64,000 nt of DNA from Prostheceraeus crozeri (GCA_907163375.1 CAJQUW010006381.1:1-64000); one strand, 5' to 3'; shown: positions 39,344 through 52,775, numbered from the stretch's first letter. Notes: a model not told the origin generated them from the sequence alone. A program made the numbers and translations.

Positions 39344-42300
39344 CGCATCCTAAAACTTCAGGTTATTAAAAAAACGCCCATAATTGCAAAACTTCAATGC
39401 AGTGGGTTTTATCTAATTTGTAGAATACCTTCGGTGGATAACGTTCTTGAATTGCGCTTAGAATTAGCTTTGATCACACACTTTGATCGCAGAATATCGA
39501 CATGAGAGTGAGTCTATTGTCCGAGATTCGAACGGGATAATTATGGTTACTCGTTCTTTTACCTTTTTGTTCTCCGAATCTCGGTTAAGTTTATTTTGAA
39601 TATATGACGTCAATAAAAATGTCATCATGTTTGCCTCATCCCTTTCATTGCCTAGAATGGCTCATAGCATAGTTTTAGGGAGAGATTTTAGATGATGATA
39701 AAACTTTGAGGTCCTACGCGTCTGAAAAGATTCTTGCAATTCTTGATAAGCATTATTAAATTCCATTATACTTGAGCCTTTTCTACCCGATCTTCTTATC
39801 CCATCACTATTGCTGAGATGACTGAGATGCGACTGAAAGAATTCTATTTCATATCTGAAAGTCGATATTCACGGGATTTTTATGTTTACTGTATGGGGAA
39901 ATATTACAGTAATATGGAGCGCCAGATGATATTATAACTCGGTGTGCCATCAATTTGGTACTGAAGTATGTTGAGGGGTCCTGGGGGACCCCAAACAAAA
40001 AGAAGCTTAAATGATGCTAATTATCTCTATCAGTTTTTCTAACTTCATGTCCAAAATTGCTAAATTGTCATCCCTTGATGCAAAGAATTAATTCAATGGT
40101 TAAACTTTATTTTGAAATTGATTGTTTAGTGCATATGTCATACATGTGTAATGAGAACAGAGTTTCATTATTTTCCGTCACTTTCATTCGATGACTTGAA
40201 AGAGCACAAATTCATCATCTGACCTTGGTTGAACTATTGAAATTCATAACGTTTTTTTACTTTTAGCGATTGTCAAGTTTCCATTATTGTCATCCGGTCT
40301 CACTCGTTGCAATCCATAGCTGCAATCATTCGTCGTATCCTCTGCTGATGTCTGTAGGCACATATATATGCCTGACAGGCCTATAGAAGAATGGCCAAAA
40401 TCCGCAAAGTCCTTAGGCCTATGTTAGAAAATTCTACTAGTTCGGAAGATGATGACATGCCAGCATCGCATCCGATGGTGATGCATTAAACAATATGCTG
40501 ATCCTGGTGAAAATACTGCAACGATACAACGATCAAAAATTTGATAACATTGTAACCGTCGATTCTGAATATAAGAACTAAGCCATGAAGTTCATCGTAT
40601 TGATGATCAACGACTCCTCATCGAGTATGAATGATGAAGAAAACTCATCTGAATGCATCATCTGATCGATGGTCATATCAAACGACGGTGACTTCTATCC
40701 ATCCTTCAGCATGGCACATCCTCTTCCACCCAACACTGCCCATGAAATTGATCGGCTACGATGGAAACTTTCGCGATTCTTTGAAAGCTGTGAAGCGAAA
40801 TACATTCATGAGTATTCACCGTCGTCACGTTGCGATTCATGTTCCCGCCAAAAAGATAGGAAGACGCAGATATCCATGTTATCAGAAAAAGTTCATCTGG
40901 GTTGAACATTGTGCTCAAATGTGTTACCAATGTGCAAAATATTGATTTTTGGGATTTTTTGCCATGTGCTATAATTGCCATTTATTCAAGCATAATTTCC
41001 ATTGAGCATATAGCCTTACCCTATTTCATATTCATTGATAATTGATCTTGTGCTACAGTGAATTTGCTTATGAAATGCTAAGAGGAGAAGAATAAATTTC
41101 ATTTTTGATGAGCAGTAGAATGAAGCTATATGGGCATACTGAAAAATGCACAGGATGTTAAATATCTGCGAGTTCATGTCAGTACAATGTCAACCCACCG
41201 GATATTTTTTGGCTATACAAGTATACACAACAATATACAGCATTCCAATTAGACTAAATCGTCATATCAAGTGTGTCATCGTATAGTATCCCTAATTATA
41301 GGCCCTCAATATAATAAATCCTCTAATAAATCTAATAAATCCCTTAATTAAAGTGAAAATTTCTAGGCTTAATCAATAAGAAAGGACAACAACTTATACC
41401 AAAGTGTAAAACAGATTTATTTAGACATTATTAATAATGTAATTCTAATAAAAACGTAACATGGTAGCAGCAAAAACAGACAAAACCCATAGAATTCTCA
41501 TTCAAGTATATCCAATCAATACCTCAAAACATACTTCTGACAAATTCAACATCAACGTATTTTAACCGCTACTCTATCACAAACTTATTCCATATCTTAA
41601 GTAAGTTATCACGCGTATTGCTGCTCAATTTTTCCATCAGCTCACAAAATATACTAGCTGTCAGAAATTATAGATAATTCAAAAGATAACTGCAGATTTA
41701 CCTGAATGGAGATCTGAAAAGTTGTATAACTAAAATTATTTATCCTGTGGACTTGCAACGTATCTCACGGTCATCGAGTTTTTCTAGCTGTTGCGTTTGA
41801 TTAGGTATTCTTAATGAAATTGCATGCTGTGATTGACATTAGCCGAATCATGACTAATTGACCATCACTATATTCTCATTTTATATTTACAGCCATTGCT
41901 CATACATGTTGGGAGGATACTCTGAAAATACGTATACTCAGTACAACAATTATAAAAAATCAAAACTTAACCGTGTGAATCCAAATATATTTTTAATGAT
42001 AAAATTTTCTTAACAAGTACTAACTCTGCTCCATATCAAAGAAAGCTGCCTAAAATCAAGGCCTATCCGGTAAGGCGGCTGGTTTCTATTTTCGGACTAA
42101 GTGACTTGCCGTGATGCTATCCACAAAAATTCTCCTCTTCCTACAAGTCCTCTTGAAATTTCATTCCTATATGATTTTTCCAGAATGACCATGTGCGGGA
42201 AGTGTGAAACTGTTTAAAATGTTGCATAACTTTTCTCACTTCTGATTGCGAATTCTCACCATATTCAAGTATTTTGATGCATTCACAAATGAGCACAAAT

Positions 42301-45079
42301 TTCGTTGAATGATGCATAAAATTTTACTATCGCACGTAGTTGAATGGTAATTGTCTGCATGAGAAAATGTCGAATACTTGATACTGTCAATTCTATATAA
42401 CCTGACAATTATCTGTCACAATGTATTTCTCCTAACTAAGGATAATATAGGAGAAAATTGTCCCCTTTGCAAATCGGCGCATTTTGGCGGATTGTAGTTG
42501 CTTCAAGAATTTGACTTTAATATTTTTTGGTTAATGATGGATGTTCCAACTGAATGCCATGAGAAGTATTGCGAAGCTGTGAATACTTCAAAGTGTTTCA
42601 CTCGAGTAGAAATATAACCATAAATTTGTATGTATCAAAGTGTTTAATTCTCAAGTCGAGAATGCGAACATATAAGGTGTGACTAAAAATTATTGAGACT
42701 TTCAATAGAGAAGATGAAATAACATGTCTAAGTTATCTAACGGTCTAAAATTCGATGTGTCGTCGTAAAGTAGAGTGCTAGCAATTGTCTGACAAACATT
42801 TGAGTCTCTCTGATTGACATGTCACGTGAACCGTGCGTGCAGCGAGGCAATACAGATGTCTCATAATCATCATCGATGATAGCAAAGTCGTCCATTAAAT
42901 TGGTCTTGAAGTAATCTCGCTCAATAATTAGGCTAGACTAAGAAATGCAACATCATGACCGTCGCCTTTTGTTATGTAGTCTAATTAGATTGGATTCGTT
43001 AGGTCCGACTATATGGACCAAATATCCATTTCGCTTGGCTTGATGGGGTGACACAGAACCTAGGCCTGACTAGCAAGCCCATGCATAGGCTACCCGGTTA
43101 CCTATAAGACACAGAATGACCAAAACCCATGGGCAAGACAGGCCTAGACACAGTGCCAGTGCGTAGCCCGGTTACTATACAGCCAGTTTAAGGCGTAGGC
43201 CTATATAGTATAATTTATGTATGGTATAGGCCTATAATAATGGCATGGGGACTATGATAGCCAGAATTTTGCATCATGATAGGCTTGGGTGTGGATATAT
43301 ACAGGTTAAAATATGTAGTATCCCTTTAGTTAAGCGAAGGTTAAAAACAATATATGTACAAATTTATGTCTCGGACATTTCGGGTCCCGACTCTTTATCA
43401 ACGAGAATCGGGTGTGGAGGCCAAGCCCTCCAGGGGACCTAGGATGCAATTCTATGGTAGAATTTTGCATATGGTTAGGCTTGGGTCATCAAAATTCTTG
43501 CTTGAGTTGCTTGGGACTTGAGGCAAACCCAAGCAAAACCCAGGGTGACCCAACCCAAGCTCCATAGCAACCTTGCAATAAGCACTGATCTGACGAGATT
43601 GAATGGCGTGCTAGAAACTAAGCCAATAACCAAGAATGACCGAAATACACCACCGCGTTGGTGATGTGGACATTGTCTTGTCGGAATGCAAATGAAGCAG
43701 GAAGTCGAATTAAAGTTCTGGTAATAATTGTCTATCTAACTTTCATAAGAGTGCTTGATTCACAAAGTCAATAAATAAAACGTGTTGACTCTGTGAATAT
43801 AGCTTTTGTGAACTGGAAAATGTGTCTGTTTAACTACAACAATAATTCTCGCTGTCATGACGCTTTCATTAACTTTAGCAGATAGTCCTGCAAATCACCT
43901 ACATCCAGAAATGTCTCATTTCAACGAACTGCAGGCGAGATCTGCCTGAAAAGTACAATTATAATCATAGAAATGACAAATCTCATTTTGAGTGATTAAA
44001 TGAATGATAGATCATCACGTTATTAGCTAAGTATTAAGTGTTCCAAACTCGGAAATGCATGGATCTACATAAACAAGTGGGATTTTGCCATGTTTGACGC
44101 TCCGCATCTTGCAAAACGACAGGAGTTATAGCTTGAGAATTGTCGTTTTACTGATGTTGGGTGACAATCCACAAATTAACATGATAAGAAGGTCTTGCGC
44201 GAATTTAGGAAGAAAACGTCAGTAGCTCTCGAACTATACATTCATCGAACTTTCACAGATAAAATGAAATGAGCAGCTTTTATTGTTCCATCATAGCAAA
44301 AGCTACATATTCTGTTTTTGTATTAAAATCTATTTCTATAGGCACCGGTTTTTACTGCTAAGTCATGATTTCCACACATCAGTTTCGACAATGGTCTGAT
44401 CTATCAGCATTAACAAACTGTGCTTTGTATTAAACTTTATTTAAGCTTTATTTCCATTTCTCTCCTTAGCTTTATTCTCTTTGAAGTTTGTTCTCGTGTG
44501 TAATGTTTATTGACGCTGTCGAAATCTCTGCTTAAATCTCTCTTTATCCTGCTAAGACACTACTTTATGGTTGCGCAGTGTTTTCTAACGCTATTTAAGA
44601 AAATTAGTTTTTTTAAATATCACGAATTTAAAGGAAGCGTATGAAAAATACAATATCCAAGTCTAAGGAATGCTCAAGCGAGAAGAACATGAATGAATTC
44701 GATAAATTGAGATGATCGAAAATTGCTTGCGGGCAACTTATTAACTGATGCCGATCATGCGAACATAATGCGTCATCGTTCATTTCAATGTCCTCTTGAA
44801 TCGAAGAACCTATCAAGTATGTAAATAAAGATAATACCATTAATTAATGTAATTAAGAGATACAAGACCACATTATTGCAAATATTTTTAGCGGTTTACG
44901 TGGCACTAAAAGTTGATACTAATTCTTATGAATTACCGCAAATGAATATCAGCATATTGAGCAAATCCATATTTACATGAATAATATATTTATTGGCCAT
45001 GCTGCGTCTCATATAGATTCCACCGCAGAACTGAAGACAACAAAGCTGCATTTGTCACTTAATGGGTCACACTTCAGAT
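39344..45079. other. Long anonymous stretch
   Basis: 5.7 kb with no recognised gene. Small frames at 40.6-40.98 kb have no known domain. GGGGTCCTGGGGGACCCC at 39,975-39,992, followed by TTAA at 40,007-40,010, may be a transposon end. Around 43,264-43,295 and 43,455-43,490 a short block (AGAATTTTGCAT ... TAGGCTTGGGT) occurs twice in direct order, and GCTTGGGT/ACCCAAGC forms an inverted pair at 43.47-43.56 kb. Confidence 0.45.
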
Positions 45080-45599
45080 TCAATCGTGATTCTGGCGTGG
45101 CTTTTCAATCCAGATGCAAAATTAATCTATATTGAATCAGGATTGAAGCCGACTTCAATCTTGCTTGCATCTAGCTTCAAAAGCTATGCTTCTATAGGGC
45201 TTAGGTTTTCAATCTATCATTAAAACCTACGCTCAAGCGAGAATAGATTTACATCCTTTTTGAGCGTGAAGCTACGCTACTAGTGATTGGATGAATGAAC
45301 AAGCGAATAGGCAGCGCACATTTGACATCATCACGATGCGGTATGCAAGTGTAGAGCAGACAATAGGGCTCTATGCATCGATTACTCGCGATTAGCCGTT
45401 CACTAAGTAAATCACTGCTACTTGTCATCGATAGAAAATGGCTCCGCCGAAACAATACCCGTATGAGGTAGAATTGTTTGTTAACGAATTTGTTTTATTT
45501 AAGTCTCCTGAATATTTATTAAAATGCGAATTATACATAAACTAATGATGCAAAATTGCCTGTCTACTACAACTTAATTACAAAATGACATTAATATCC

Positions 45600-45794
45600 T
45601 GAAAGAAACAATAAAAGGCGAAATCAGTGAAACAAAACTGAAAGAAATTATAAAAAAATTGATAACGAAATTAAAAAAAATTGAGCATCTCTACGATGCA
45701 TCCTCGCAGTTTCATATGAACCAGGAGATGACCAATGTAGCCTACATGAAATTGGCCCAAGCTTTGAATTTGACCGAACCTCAGAAACGTACAT
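45600..45794 (+). pseudogene. MADF/Myb-like exon of the Harbinger partner protein, candidate
   Basis: The frame ETKLKEIIKKLITKLKKIEHLYDASSQFH ... NVAYMKLAQALNLTEPQKRT ends at a GTAAGT donor (45,795). Spacing of LYDxSS and AxxxLAxxLNxTE recalls MADF or Myb/SANT-like DNA-binding domains that pair with Harbinger transposases. The similarity is weak. A host exon cannot be excluded, but no further exon is seen. Confidence 0.3.
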
Positions 45795-45855
45795 GTAAGT
45801 TTAATCATAATTTGACCGAGCACTTCCTGGGAATATCAATCATAGATGAAGTAAT

Positions 45856-45863
45856 TGTATATT
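45856..45863. repeat. hAT target-site duplication, left copy (TGTATATT)
   Basis: Identical to 48,317-48,324 just outside the right terminus. 8 bp is the hAT standard. Confidence 0.9.
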
Positions 45864-48316
45864 CAGGGGCGTCGTGCGCCGCAAAAACTTGAGCAGGCCC
45901 ATTTTTGTGACATCATTGTTCATAAGTTTATGGGTCCACGCCACACCATTGACTTTCACCCGTGACCGTGTCCCTTGCTGTCAACCCCCCCCCATGGGCC
46001 TGTAGGCTTATAAATGCACATATTTTGAATTTTCTATTTCTTGCTATTCTGATTGTTGAATTCTAATTCAATTCATTCGCCTTTTTACACTGTTTAAAGT
46101 GATGGCAACAGAGTTAAGATAAACAAGTTTTATATTTCACTATCTCTGAAAAATTACGTGATACACGTAGACAACACACCGCTTTGGAGATATCTGAAAC
46201 TCAGCTATTTAACAATTCAATCTTCGAAAACACGATTGACAAGGGAAACAATCTACCTACTGAGTATTATAAGCTGGTACTGTCACAAAATCTAGTGGTG
46301 TGGATCGAAAACAATTCAAAAAAGCAAATGCTGTTAAAAGACATAGGTCTACATGCAGACAAAATATCACTGTGTATGCCTAAACAAGGAAGTGGTGTAG
46401 TGCATGTGTTTCATATGATCAAGAAAACAATAACGAGGATGAAAAAGCTTGTAAAAATGGTGCTGTGAAGTCTAACAATTAAGCATAAAAAGTACAACTG
46501 GTTATGAGGAAAATTACACGTTTACAAAAAATGATTCTAAGAAAATCTGTTGGCATGGCATGGATTCATCAGTCGTCTTTGGATTCAGTCACACAAAAAT
46601 CGGTAAAACAAATTTCGGTGCTATGAAGGCAGTTCATGCACAAAAAGTTAAATTGGTTGAGGGTAAACTACACGTCAACAAAAAATGATTCGAAGAAAAT
46701 CTATCGGCATGGCATCATGGATTTCATCAATCGTCTTTGGATTTCATGGCACAAGCACAAACTTGGGATAAGCTATGAACTTACATTGTTAGATCTAGCA
46801 ATAAAAACGAGAATAGGAAATTTCTGTGTTATACACGTACATGTGCAAGCAAACGTCACACAATTATGTGTATGTATACACCGGTAATATACATGTAAGC
46901 CTACCGATATAGGCCTCTACATGTAAACTGCATGCATTACATTTGAAATGTTTCATAAAAGCAGCTTGCACACTTGTAATTGTATAGGCCTAATGTTGTT
47001 GATATGCTAGGCTACTAACACTAAGTGTAATAAGAATGCTTTCATACCTACAATGTAGAAAAACCGATTTACAACTTTAAGTATAGACTGGTCTTGAAAT
47101 ACACTGTTTGCACGTACATACAATTGATTTCTTCTTGTATAGGCCTAGTTAATTTTATGTCCTAAATCTTAAATCTTCGGGTACATGTAGATAGGCATAT
47201 AGAGACCACAAGTAAAGAGCTGCTTTTATGATAGATTTCGCACAGTGGAAAAGCTATTTGCGACGCTCAGCAAATGATTCCCAGAAGTAGTCCCGGCAAG
47301 CGGCCAGTGATAGCTTCTGGGATCGAGCTGCTTCAAGTGCAATGACCATCAAGTCATTTAGACGGTCCTGGTTCATTGTGGTTCTTAAGTTGTTTTTAGC
47401 AAACTTCAACGCGGAAAAAGAACGCTCACAAGATGATGATGTTACGGGCAAAGTCAGTACAAGGCGGTACAACTTGGCTAAAGATGCAAGCATTTTGTGC
47501 TGATTGTTATTTACCATGTACAAATATAAGTTCTGCACGCCATTTGGTGCGGTTTGCGTTGAAGATAAATGGTGCACAAAAAGTCGGTTTTTCATTCAAA
47601 AACCGCTTTTCATTGTAACCTTCTTGTAGTTGCATGTTCCTCTATGCCCGACATACACGTATATGCTCGAACTCGGAGAAATGAATTTTGGTGTTTCGAT
47701 GAAAAAGGACGGCGGAGATAGATGGAAGAAAGGAAGGAGGATATACATGTAACTTGCACATGGACGACCGACGTAGACAGCTTATTAAGTCTTCAGCAAT
47801 GATGTTACAAACAAGTGGCAGCCGTACAGTCAGAGTCTCTGACGCAGAGACTCGAAATGAGACCGCATTGAAGAGCAGATCGACTTTTGTGACTTCATGC
47901 GGCTGCGTGCAGTCAGATGACCTTGTCCGTCTAACCGCCTCACATTGTGGGAAAAATAGCTTCAAGCTAATCCCGAAGCGAGGTTTCATGGTCATGGTGA
48001 CGCTGTGCAGTTGCCAGAAATCACGTGATTTCATTCAAAGCAGTCGCTGTGACTCGGCTAGGCAAAGCACCGTGGCTAGGCGCAGTCATCAATGAGAGCA
48101 GCAGTTTATTGTATGACACTTCATCCGACGACGGTGTGCGGATAGAAATGTACTGAACAGAGAGTTAGTCCTACCGCTTCTGCCGTCGTCAGTTGGGTTA
48201 GCTGGTAGGCCAACTTTGGGAAAAGTGTAGACAGAAAAAATAGGACGGCAATTTCTTGTGTTCAAAATCTTGAGCAGGCCAGAGCCTGCTCTGGCCTCAA
48301 TGGCACGACGCCACTG
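45864..48316. mobile_element. hAT DNA transposon, 2.45 kb, non-functional
   Basis: The left end CAGGGGCGTCGTGCG and the right end, in reverse complement CAGTGGCGTCGTGCC, are imperfect inverted termini of hAT type. A perfect 8-bp duplication TGTATATT flanks them. Only the C-terminal dimerisation part of a transposase remains inside. CAGGCC/GGCCTG-rich bases (TTGAGCAGGCC) lie near both ends. The perfect duplication argues for a fairly recent insertion of an already deleted copy. Confidence 0.88.
47254..47595 (-). pseudogene. hAT transposase C-terminal dimerisation fragment
   Basis: LTLPVTSSSCERSFSALKFAKNNLRTTMNQDRLNDLMVI is the hAT-family C-terminal dimerisation region (pattern LPxSSxxxERxFSxLxxIKxxLRxxMxxxRLxxLxxL). 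About 113 residues are open. The BED finger and catalytic core are absent, so the fragment cannot be a working transposase. Confidence 0.9.
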
Positions 48317-48324
48317 TGTATATT

Positions 48325-48512
48325 AAAAGGCGTATATTAGTAAAGGTGTCACTAAACATAGCTGGAGACATTCGTGTGAAGCTGGAAAAATTCTCATTAT
48401 CTGTTTGGAGATATTCGGGCACTAGGCATTGGTAATGTCCATACAGTAGGCGTTTGATTTTCACCGGATGCACGGACCATCTTCTCTGTGAATTTCGACG
48501 AAATCTGAACAA
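48325..48512 (-). pseudogene. PIF/Harbinger transposase N-terminal fragment
   Basis: RRWSVHPVKIKRLLYGHYQCLVPEYLQTDNENFSSFTRMSPAMFSDTF fits the conserved N-terminus of Harbinger transposases (RRRWWVHP ... G.F..L..EL..D...F..YFRM....F..LL). The hAT insertion and loss of the rest end the frame. No catalytic residues remain. Confidence 0.7.
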
Positions 48513-48528
48513 GGCTAGTTCAATGAGA

Positions 48529-48553
48529 TCTCTCTCTCTCTCTCTCTCTCTCT
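48529..48553 (+). repeat. (TC)n microsatellite
   Basis: About 12 uninterrupted TC units. Confidence 0.95.
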
Positions 48554-48730
48554 GACATCGGCGACATGCTCGCGCTAGTTCGAGGCATAAATGACTGAAG
48601 TATGAACGCCAATTGAAATAGCGTCAAACATAATCTAGATGAAGTTTTAATCTAGGTTGAAATTGCATCTAGATTAGAAACTGACGCTCAAGTATGAATC
48701 CAGTTTAATTCTGAAGAGCGACTTGCAGAC

Positions 48731-49239
48731 AATTGGTGACGTCACACTGCAAAGGTTTCGCAGAAAATGATAATAACATTCATTCACAAAATTAATAGAC
48801 AATAAGCAAAATCAAAGTAAATATTAGTTTAAAACACACGTTCTGTAAACAAAGAGATGGACTGTAAAAATGAATAGCAGTCTCCTCAGTATAGCTGCAG
48901 GATCAAGCTTGCCAGAGCATCGCCTAATGACAGCAAATCGGTGGTTTTTAGCATCACTGAGATGACGGGTGATGGAAGATGATGCTCCTCATCTTATCCT
49001 ACCATTCTCGTGCAGCCAATTCGGGACATGTTCTACAATTCGGCGATGCCAGTTGAATTTATATACAACATTGGGCAGATTGACAGCATAGGCGAAGGAT
49101 CCTTGCGACCATTGCTGGAGAATCGACATATGTCGATCAGCCTGGGATGGTGAATGGCATTCAGCTTCACAGTCCCTCGCTTTGTTTACAGAAAGAATTT
49201 GCTTTTTATTCTTATCTTTACTTTCATTTTGCTTATTGT
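48731..49239. other. Anonymous stretch
   Basis: No recognisable feature between the Harbinger remnant and the LINE 3' end. Confidence 0.45.
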
Positions 49240-49475
49240 CTCTTGATTTCATAATAATAATAACACGTTTATTTGAAAGAAATACATTGCCCCATTACTG
49301 AAAATCGTGGGGCCAATAACATAATACAATTGTCCAAATTCAAAAGGAAGGTAACGCATAACAAGAAAACAGACATACTGCAAGAAGACACAAGTTAAAG
49401 TTCAGAAAGTAAAGTCACTGTTGTACAGTTCGGCCATTGTCAAGATGAAGCATGCGCTGCGAAGTGCTGACCTTG

Positions 49476-50600
49476 TCAAAGGAAGACGGACCTCGTGTAA
49501 GGAATTCTAGGTGGAAGGAGATGATTCAGGGGATGATCACTATTGCAGGTCAATTTCTGGAATAACTTGAAGGCAATCATTTTCCTGCGATATTCCAGAG
49601 GCAGAAAGTCGGCACATTCACAATGATGAGAATTACAAATGATATAATGGGATCTGGTCTGCGTTTGCTCTAGCTGATTGACTAATGTTCGTGGTAATTC
49701 ACAAAACAATGGAGCAGCATACTCCAGAAGGCTCCGCACACATCCCTGGTACACGATTTTAAGGTGCTCAGGAGGCAGATAGTCGCGCAGTTGTCGTAAA
49801 ACGTACAATCTCGAGGAGGCTTTCTTTGCAATTTGACTGATATGTAGAGTCCACTTCAAATTTTTGGTGAATGTCACTCCGAGAATCTTGACAGCTTCTC
49901 TTACAGGAATACCTGACACACTGAACTGACCAGTAGGAAAAGCTTTTGCTTGAGAAACTATCATTTGTTGGCATTTTTCTTTCTTTACATCCATGCGATT
50001 TCGAGTTGTCCAGTCGATGATTTCCTGGTACGCGCAAGTTATGTTGGATGATCTGTCGTGCTGACCAATTGCTGCTGCAACAAATACATCATCTGCGTAT
50101 TTGATGAGAAATGCATTACTGACTGTCAGGTCCGCCACAAAATAGCCAAAGATAATGGGGCCAACAGATGATCCCTGTGGAATACCACTTGGGATGGCAG
50201 CAAATGAGCTCCTCTTATCCTTCCACTTAACTTGGAATTTTCTGTTCTGCAGATAGTTTTGAACAATCATTGTCGTAAAGCCACTAAAGTTGTCATGTAT
50301 CATTTTATCAATCAAAAGATCATGTGGAACTCGATCAAAGCCTTTTAGCAAGTCGACTGATAGTAGATGACAGGCTGCCACGTCATTTCTATCCAAGTTT
50401 CTAGTCAGGAAGTCATCAAGATCTATCAGGGCGCAAACAGTGGAGCTATTCGGTCTATACCCATACTGACAACTGTCAAACTTCGACAAGAATTCACTTT
50501 TAATTCGTTTCAGTAGAGCCTTTTCGAAAAGGCGCTCCGGAATTGGCAAAAGGGAGATAGGTCGCACTGATTCCAAGTTCGGTGGAGACGTTTTAGACAA
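49476..50600 (-). pseudogene. LINE ORF2 reverse-transcriptase part
   Basis: 374 open residues. RT blocks: RPISLLPIPERLFEKALLKRI, YGYRPNSST, SVDLLKGFDRVPHDLL (motif A, Asp83), GIPQGSSVGPIIFGYF (motif B, 139-154) and LIKYADDVFVAA (motif C, YADD 168-171), then KILGVTFTKNLKW and the C-terminal RSLLEYAAP block. It is separated from the endonuclease frame by about 190 nt (50,601-50,786) where the reading frame is shifted. The conserved sequence there (SPKYGLFLLQKL..PSLSC region) continues in another frame. Confidence 0.9.
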
Positions 50601-50786
50601 TGGAGTGACACAAGCAGTCTTCCATTGGACTGGCTAATCAGCTTCTTGAATGCAACGATTGAACATGAAAGTGAGGGGTTCCGCAATTTCTGGAGCAAGA
50701 AGAGACCATACTTTGGATGGGATATTATCAGATCCTGGAGATTTAGACACGTTGACTTGGGACAGCATGCTACAAACTTCATGATT

Positions 50787-52034
50787 CTACAATTGAAAAG
50801 GAACAGAATATGGTAGTTGTTTTGACGAAGAACTTAATTTGTTCCCAAAACTAGAGTATATCGACGATTCGATCGCCTCAAGAATTGACTCTGTGGAATT
50901 ATTTGGATCACAATTAGGTAGCCAATTGCTCATGGTGTTACAATCTCTTCTCAATCTTTTGTACACGTCCCAAACAGAAGTACCTGTGTTTAGCATTCGA
51001 TTGCCCCAATTTTTCTTTGCATGATAGATAGTTGTTCTCACCTTTTCCTTAAAATGACGGTATGACTCCCAGTCCCTACGTTTGAATGCATTGTAGCGCT
51101 TGTTAATTAAAACTTTCAAAACATTGGTCATCCAGGGAGGATCTTTGCGGTTGCGCTTAACATAGTCAACGGGCAACATATTCAAACTGAGGTTGAGATG
51201 AAAATAAAACAGGTCACACACTTGATCAAGATCGCAATCCTTGAATAAGGAGCTCCATTCAATGGAAGCTAAATATTTCGAGACAGAATGCATATTTGAT
51301 TGGCGAAAATCATACACCTTCACGAAATGATTGTCAGCTAATAAATGACATTTAGGGCTTACAAAAACAGTATTATGATCACTTGTGCCTAGAGGAAGTA
51401 TTTCACACAGATGATAAAACTGCACATGCTTGTCAGGTATCAAGATGCGGTCAAGTGTGGCATCATTACGGGTTGGCTTGAACACAATATTACTCAAACA
51501 AAAGTTTGAAAGGAAGGAATCAACGTTGAATCGATTGAAATCACCAATGAATACAACTTCACACTTTGGGAAAAACTTCAGATGATTGTCGACAGTCCTG
51601 ACTATGTAGCTAGACAATTCTTGATGTTTGACAGAACTAAGGGCATTGCCATGCGGAAAATAAAGATTGATAATTATAGCCTGAAAAGTTTTACAGAACA
51701 CACGGACAAGCATTTCAAGATCATTAGAATTAACAAAATATTCAAGAGTGGTTGAACGAAAATTATTGCTAACAATGCAGCACAAGCCGCCACCCTTCTT
51801 TGACGTATTTCGATCAGGTCGATGCGTAGTACAGCTCAAAAAAGAAATGAATGGATCGCCAATTGTGTCATCAAGCCACGTTTCAGTTAAACAAATAATG
51901 CTCGGACGCTTTTCATTTAAAAACAGCAACAGTTCATCGACTTTGTTTACAACCGATCTACAGTTGATGGTACAAAAGGAAGGTAAGCAAAATGAATCGT
52001 TCACAACAGTCCTGGGGACATCAGATACATGCAT
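50787..52034 (-). pseudogene. LINE ORF2 endonuclease (APE-type) part
   Basis: 415 open residues. Asn24 in INCRSVVNK, Glu51 in LTETWL, GGG at 81-83, GDFN at 154-157, Asp195 in ATLDRI and SDHN at 218-221 are the apurinic-endonuclease-like catalytic and binding residues, which nick target DNA to prime reverse transcription. The following linker (DFRQSNMHSVSKYLASIEWSSLF, RKDPPWMTNVLKVLINKRYNAFKRRDW) is typical of CR1/L2 ORF2 before the reverse transcriptase. Confidence 0.92.
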
Positions 52035-52055
52035 ATTTCTATACTTTGATGTCAG

Positions 52056-52775
52056 TCACAGTTCAGGGAAAATGTGCTTCAGAGGCTTCTCACCATCGAC
52101 TAGGACATTTCCTTTACGCAAGACGACAGCTTTGTCCGGATGAGAATCTCTCAGCATGCTGATGACACTGCACAGTCGTTTATGTTCCAAGCGATCGACT
52201 CTACACCTGTCAGGATTTATGTAAACATTTCTGTAATTAGGCCGAGACCTCAAATTTTTTGCTCGAGATAAAACCAAGTTTCGATCTTCGGATTATGTCG
52301 TCACAACTTTGATAATTCTTGGCTTAGAGCCAGACATTTTTCCCAAGCGAGTGCATGAAGCAAGCTCAACATCAGCACAAATTTCATCCAAAAGACCATG
52401 AACATTTTCTGTCAAAGACTCAGTAGTTTCAGCAACTGACTCATTCATCCCACTGATTATGAAATTTTGAGATAATTCTTTGTGTTTTTCAAACAGTCTC
52501 TCTTGTTCAATGGTTACAAGACGACCTTTGATGCATGCAAAGTCATCATCGTGCTTTTTAAATTTTTCTTTTACCTGTTTCATTTCAGCTTCAATACTTG
52601 AATTGATCAACAATGCTATATCATTTCTAAGTTCATCTTTTAACTCATCAATTTTTGCATTGAACTCATTTAAGATTTCATTCATCTCCGTGCGCGATGT
52701 GTTTTTTATTTCATCCCCAATAACCTTACGAATTCGACTTTCATCCATGCTGTTCTTGCGTGTATCAACAGGCAT
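52056..52775 (-). pseudogene. LINE ORF1 (coiled coil plus RRM-like), one frameshift
   Basis: The frame from ATG 52,775 gives a Lys/Glu-rich coiled coil (about residues 10-100), then FIISGMNESVAETTESLTENV and LASCTRLGKMSGSKPRIIKV, the RRM-like core of CR1/L2 ORF1 proteins. The continuation (LVLSRAKNLRSRPNYRNVYINPDRC) lies in a second frame at 52,056-52,277, so there is one shift near 52,280. ORF1 proteins bind element RNA as chaperones. Confidence 0.8.

Larger units (their letters stand above)
45080..48730. mobile_element. Degraded PIF/Harbinger element, split by a hAT insertion
   Basis: A minus-strand Harbinger transposase N-terminus lies at 48.33-48.51 kb and a plus-strand exon of MADF/Myb-like character at 45.6-45.8 kb, converging as in two-gene Harbingers. 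About 45.08-45.15 kb and the reverse complement of 48.63-48.71 kb share GATTC, then TCYAGATGCAA and AAYCTA blocks, suggesting decayed inverted ends. The middle of the element is missing and replaced by a hAT copy. Boundaries are approximate. Confidence 0.45.

Noticed and set aside
40631-40981. Three overlapping frames of about 80-100 codons
   Set aside because: Mutual shadows without a recognised domain.
47642-48095. 113- to 130-codon frames on both strands inside the hAT element
   Set aside because: They lie in the non-coding part of the transposon and match no hAT protein.
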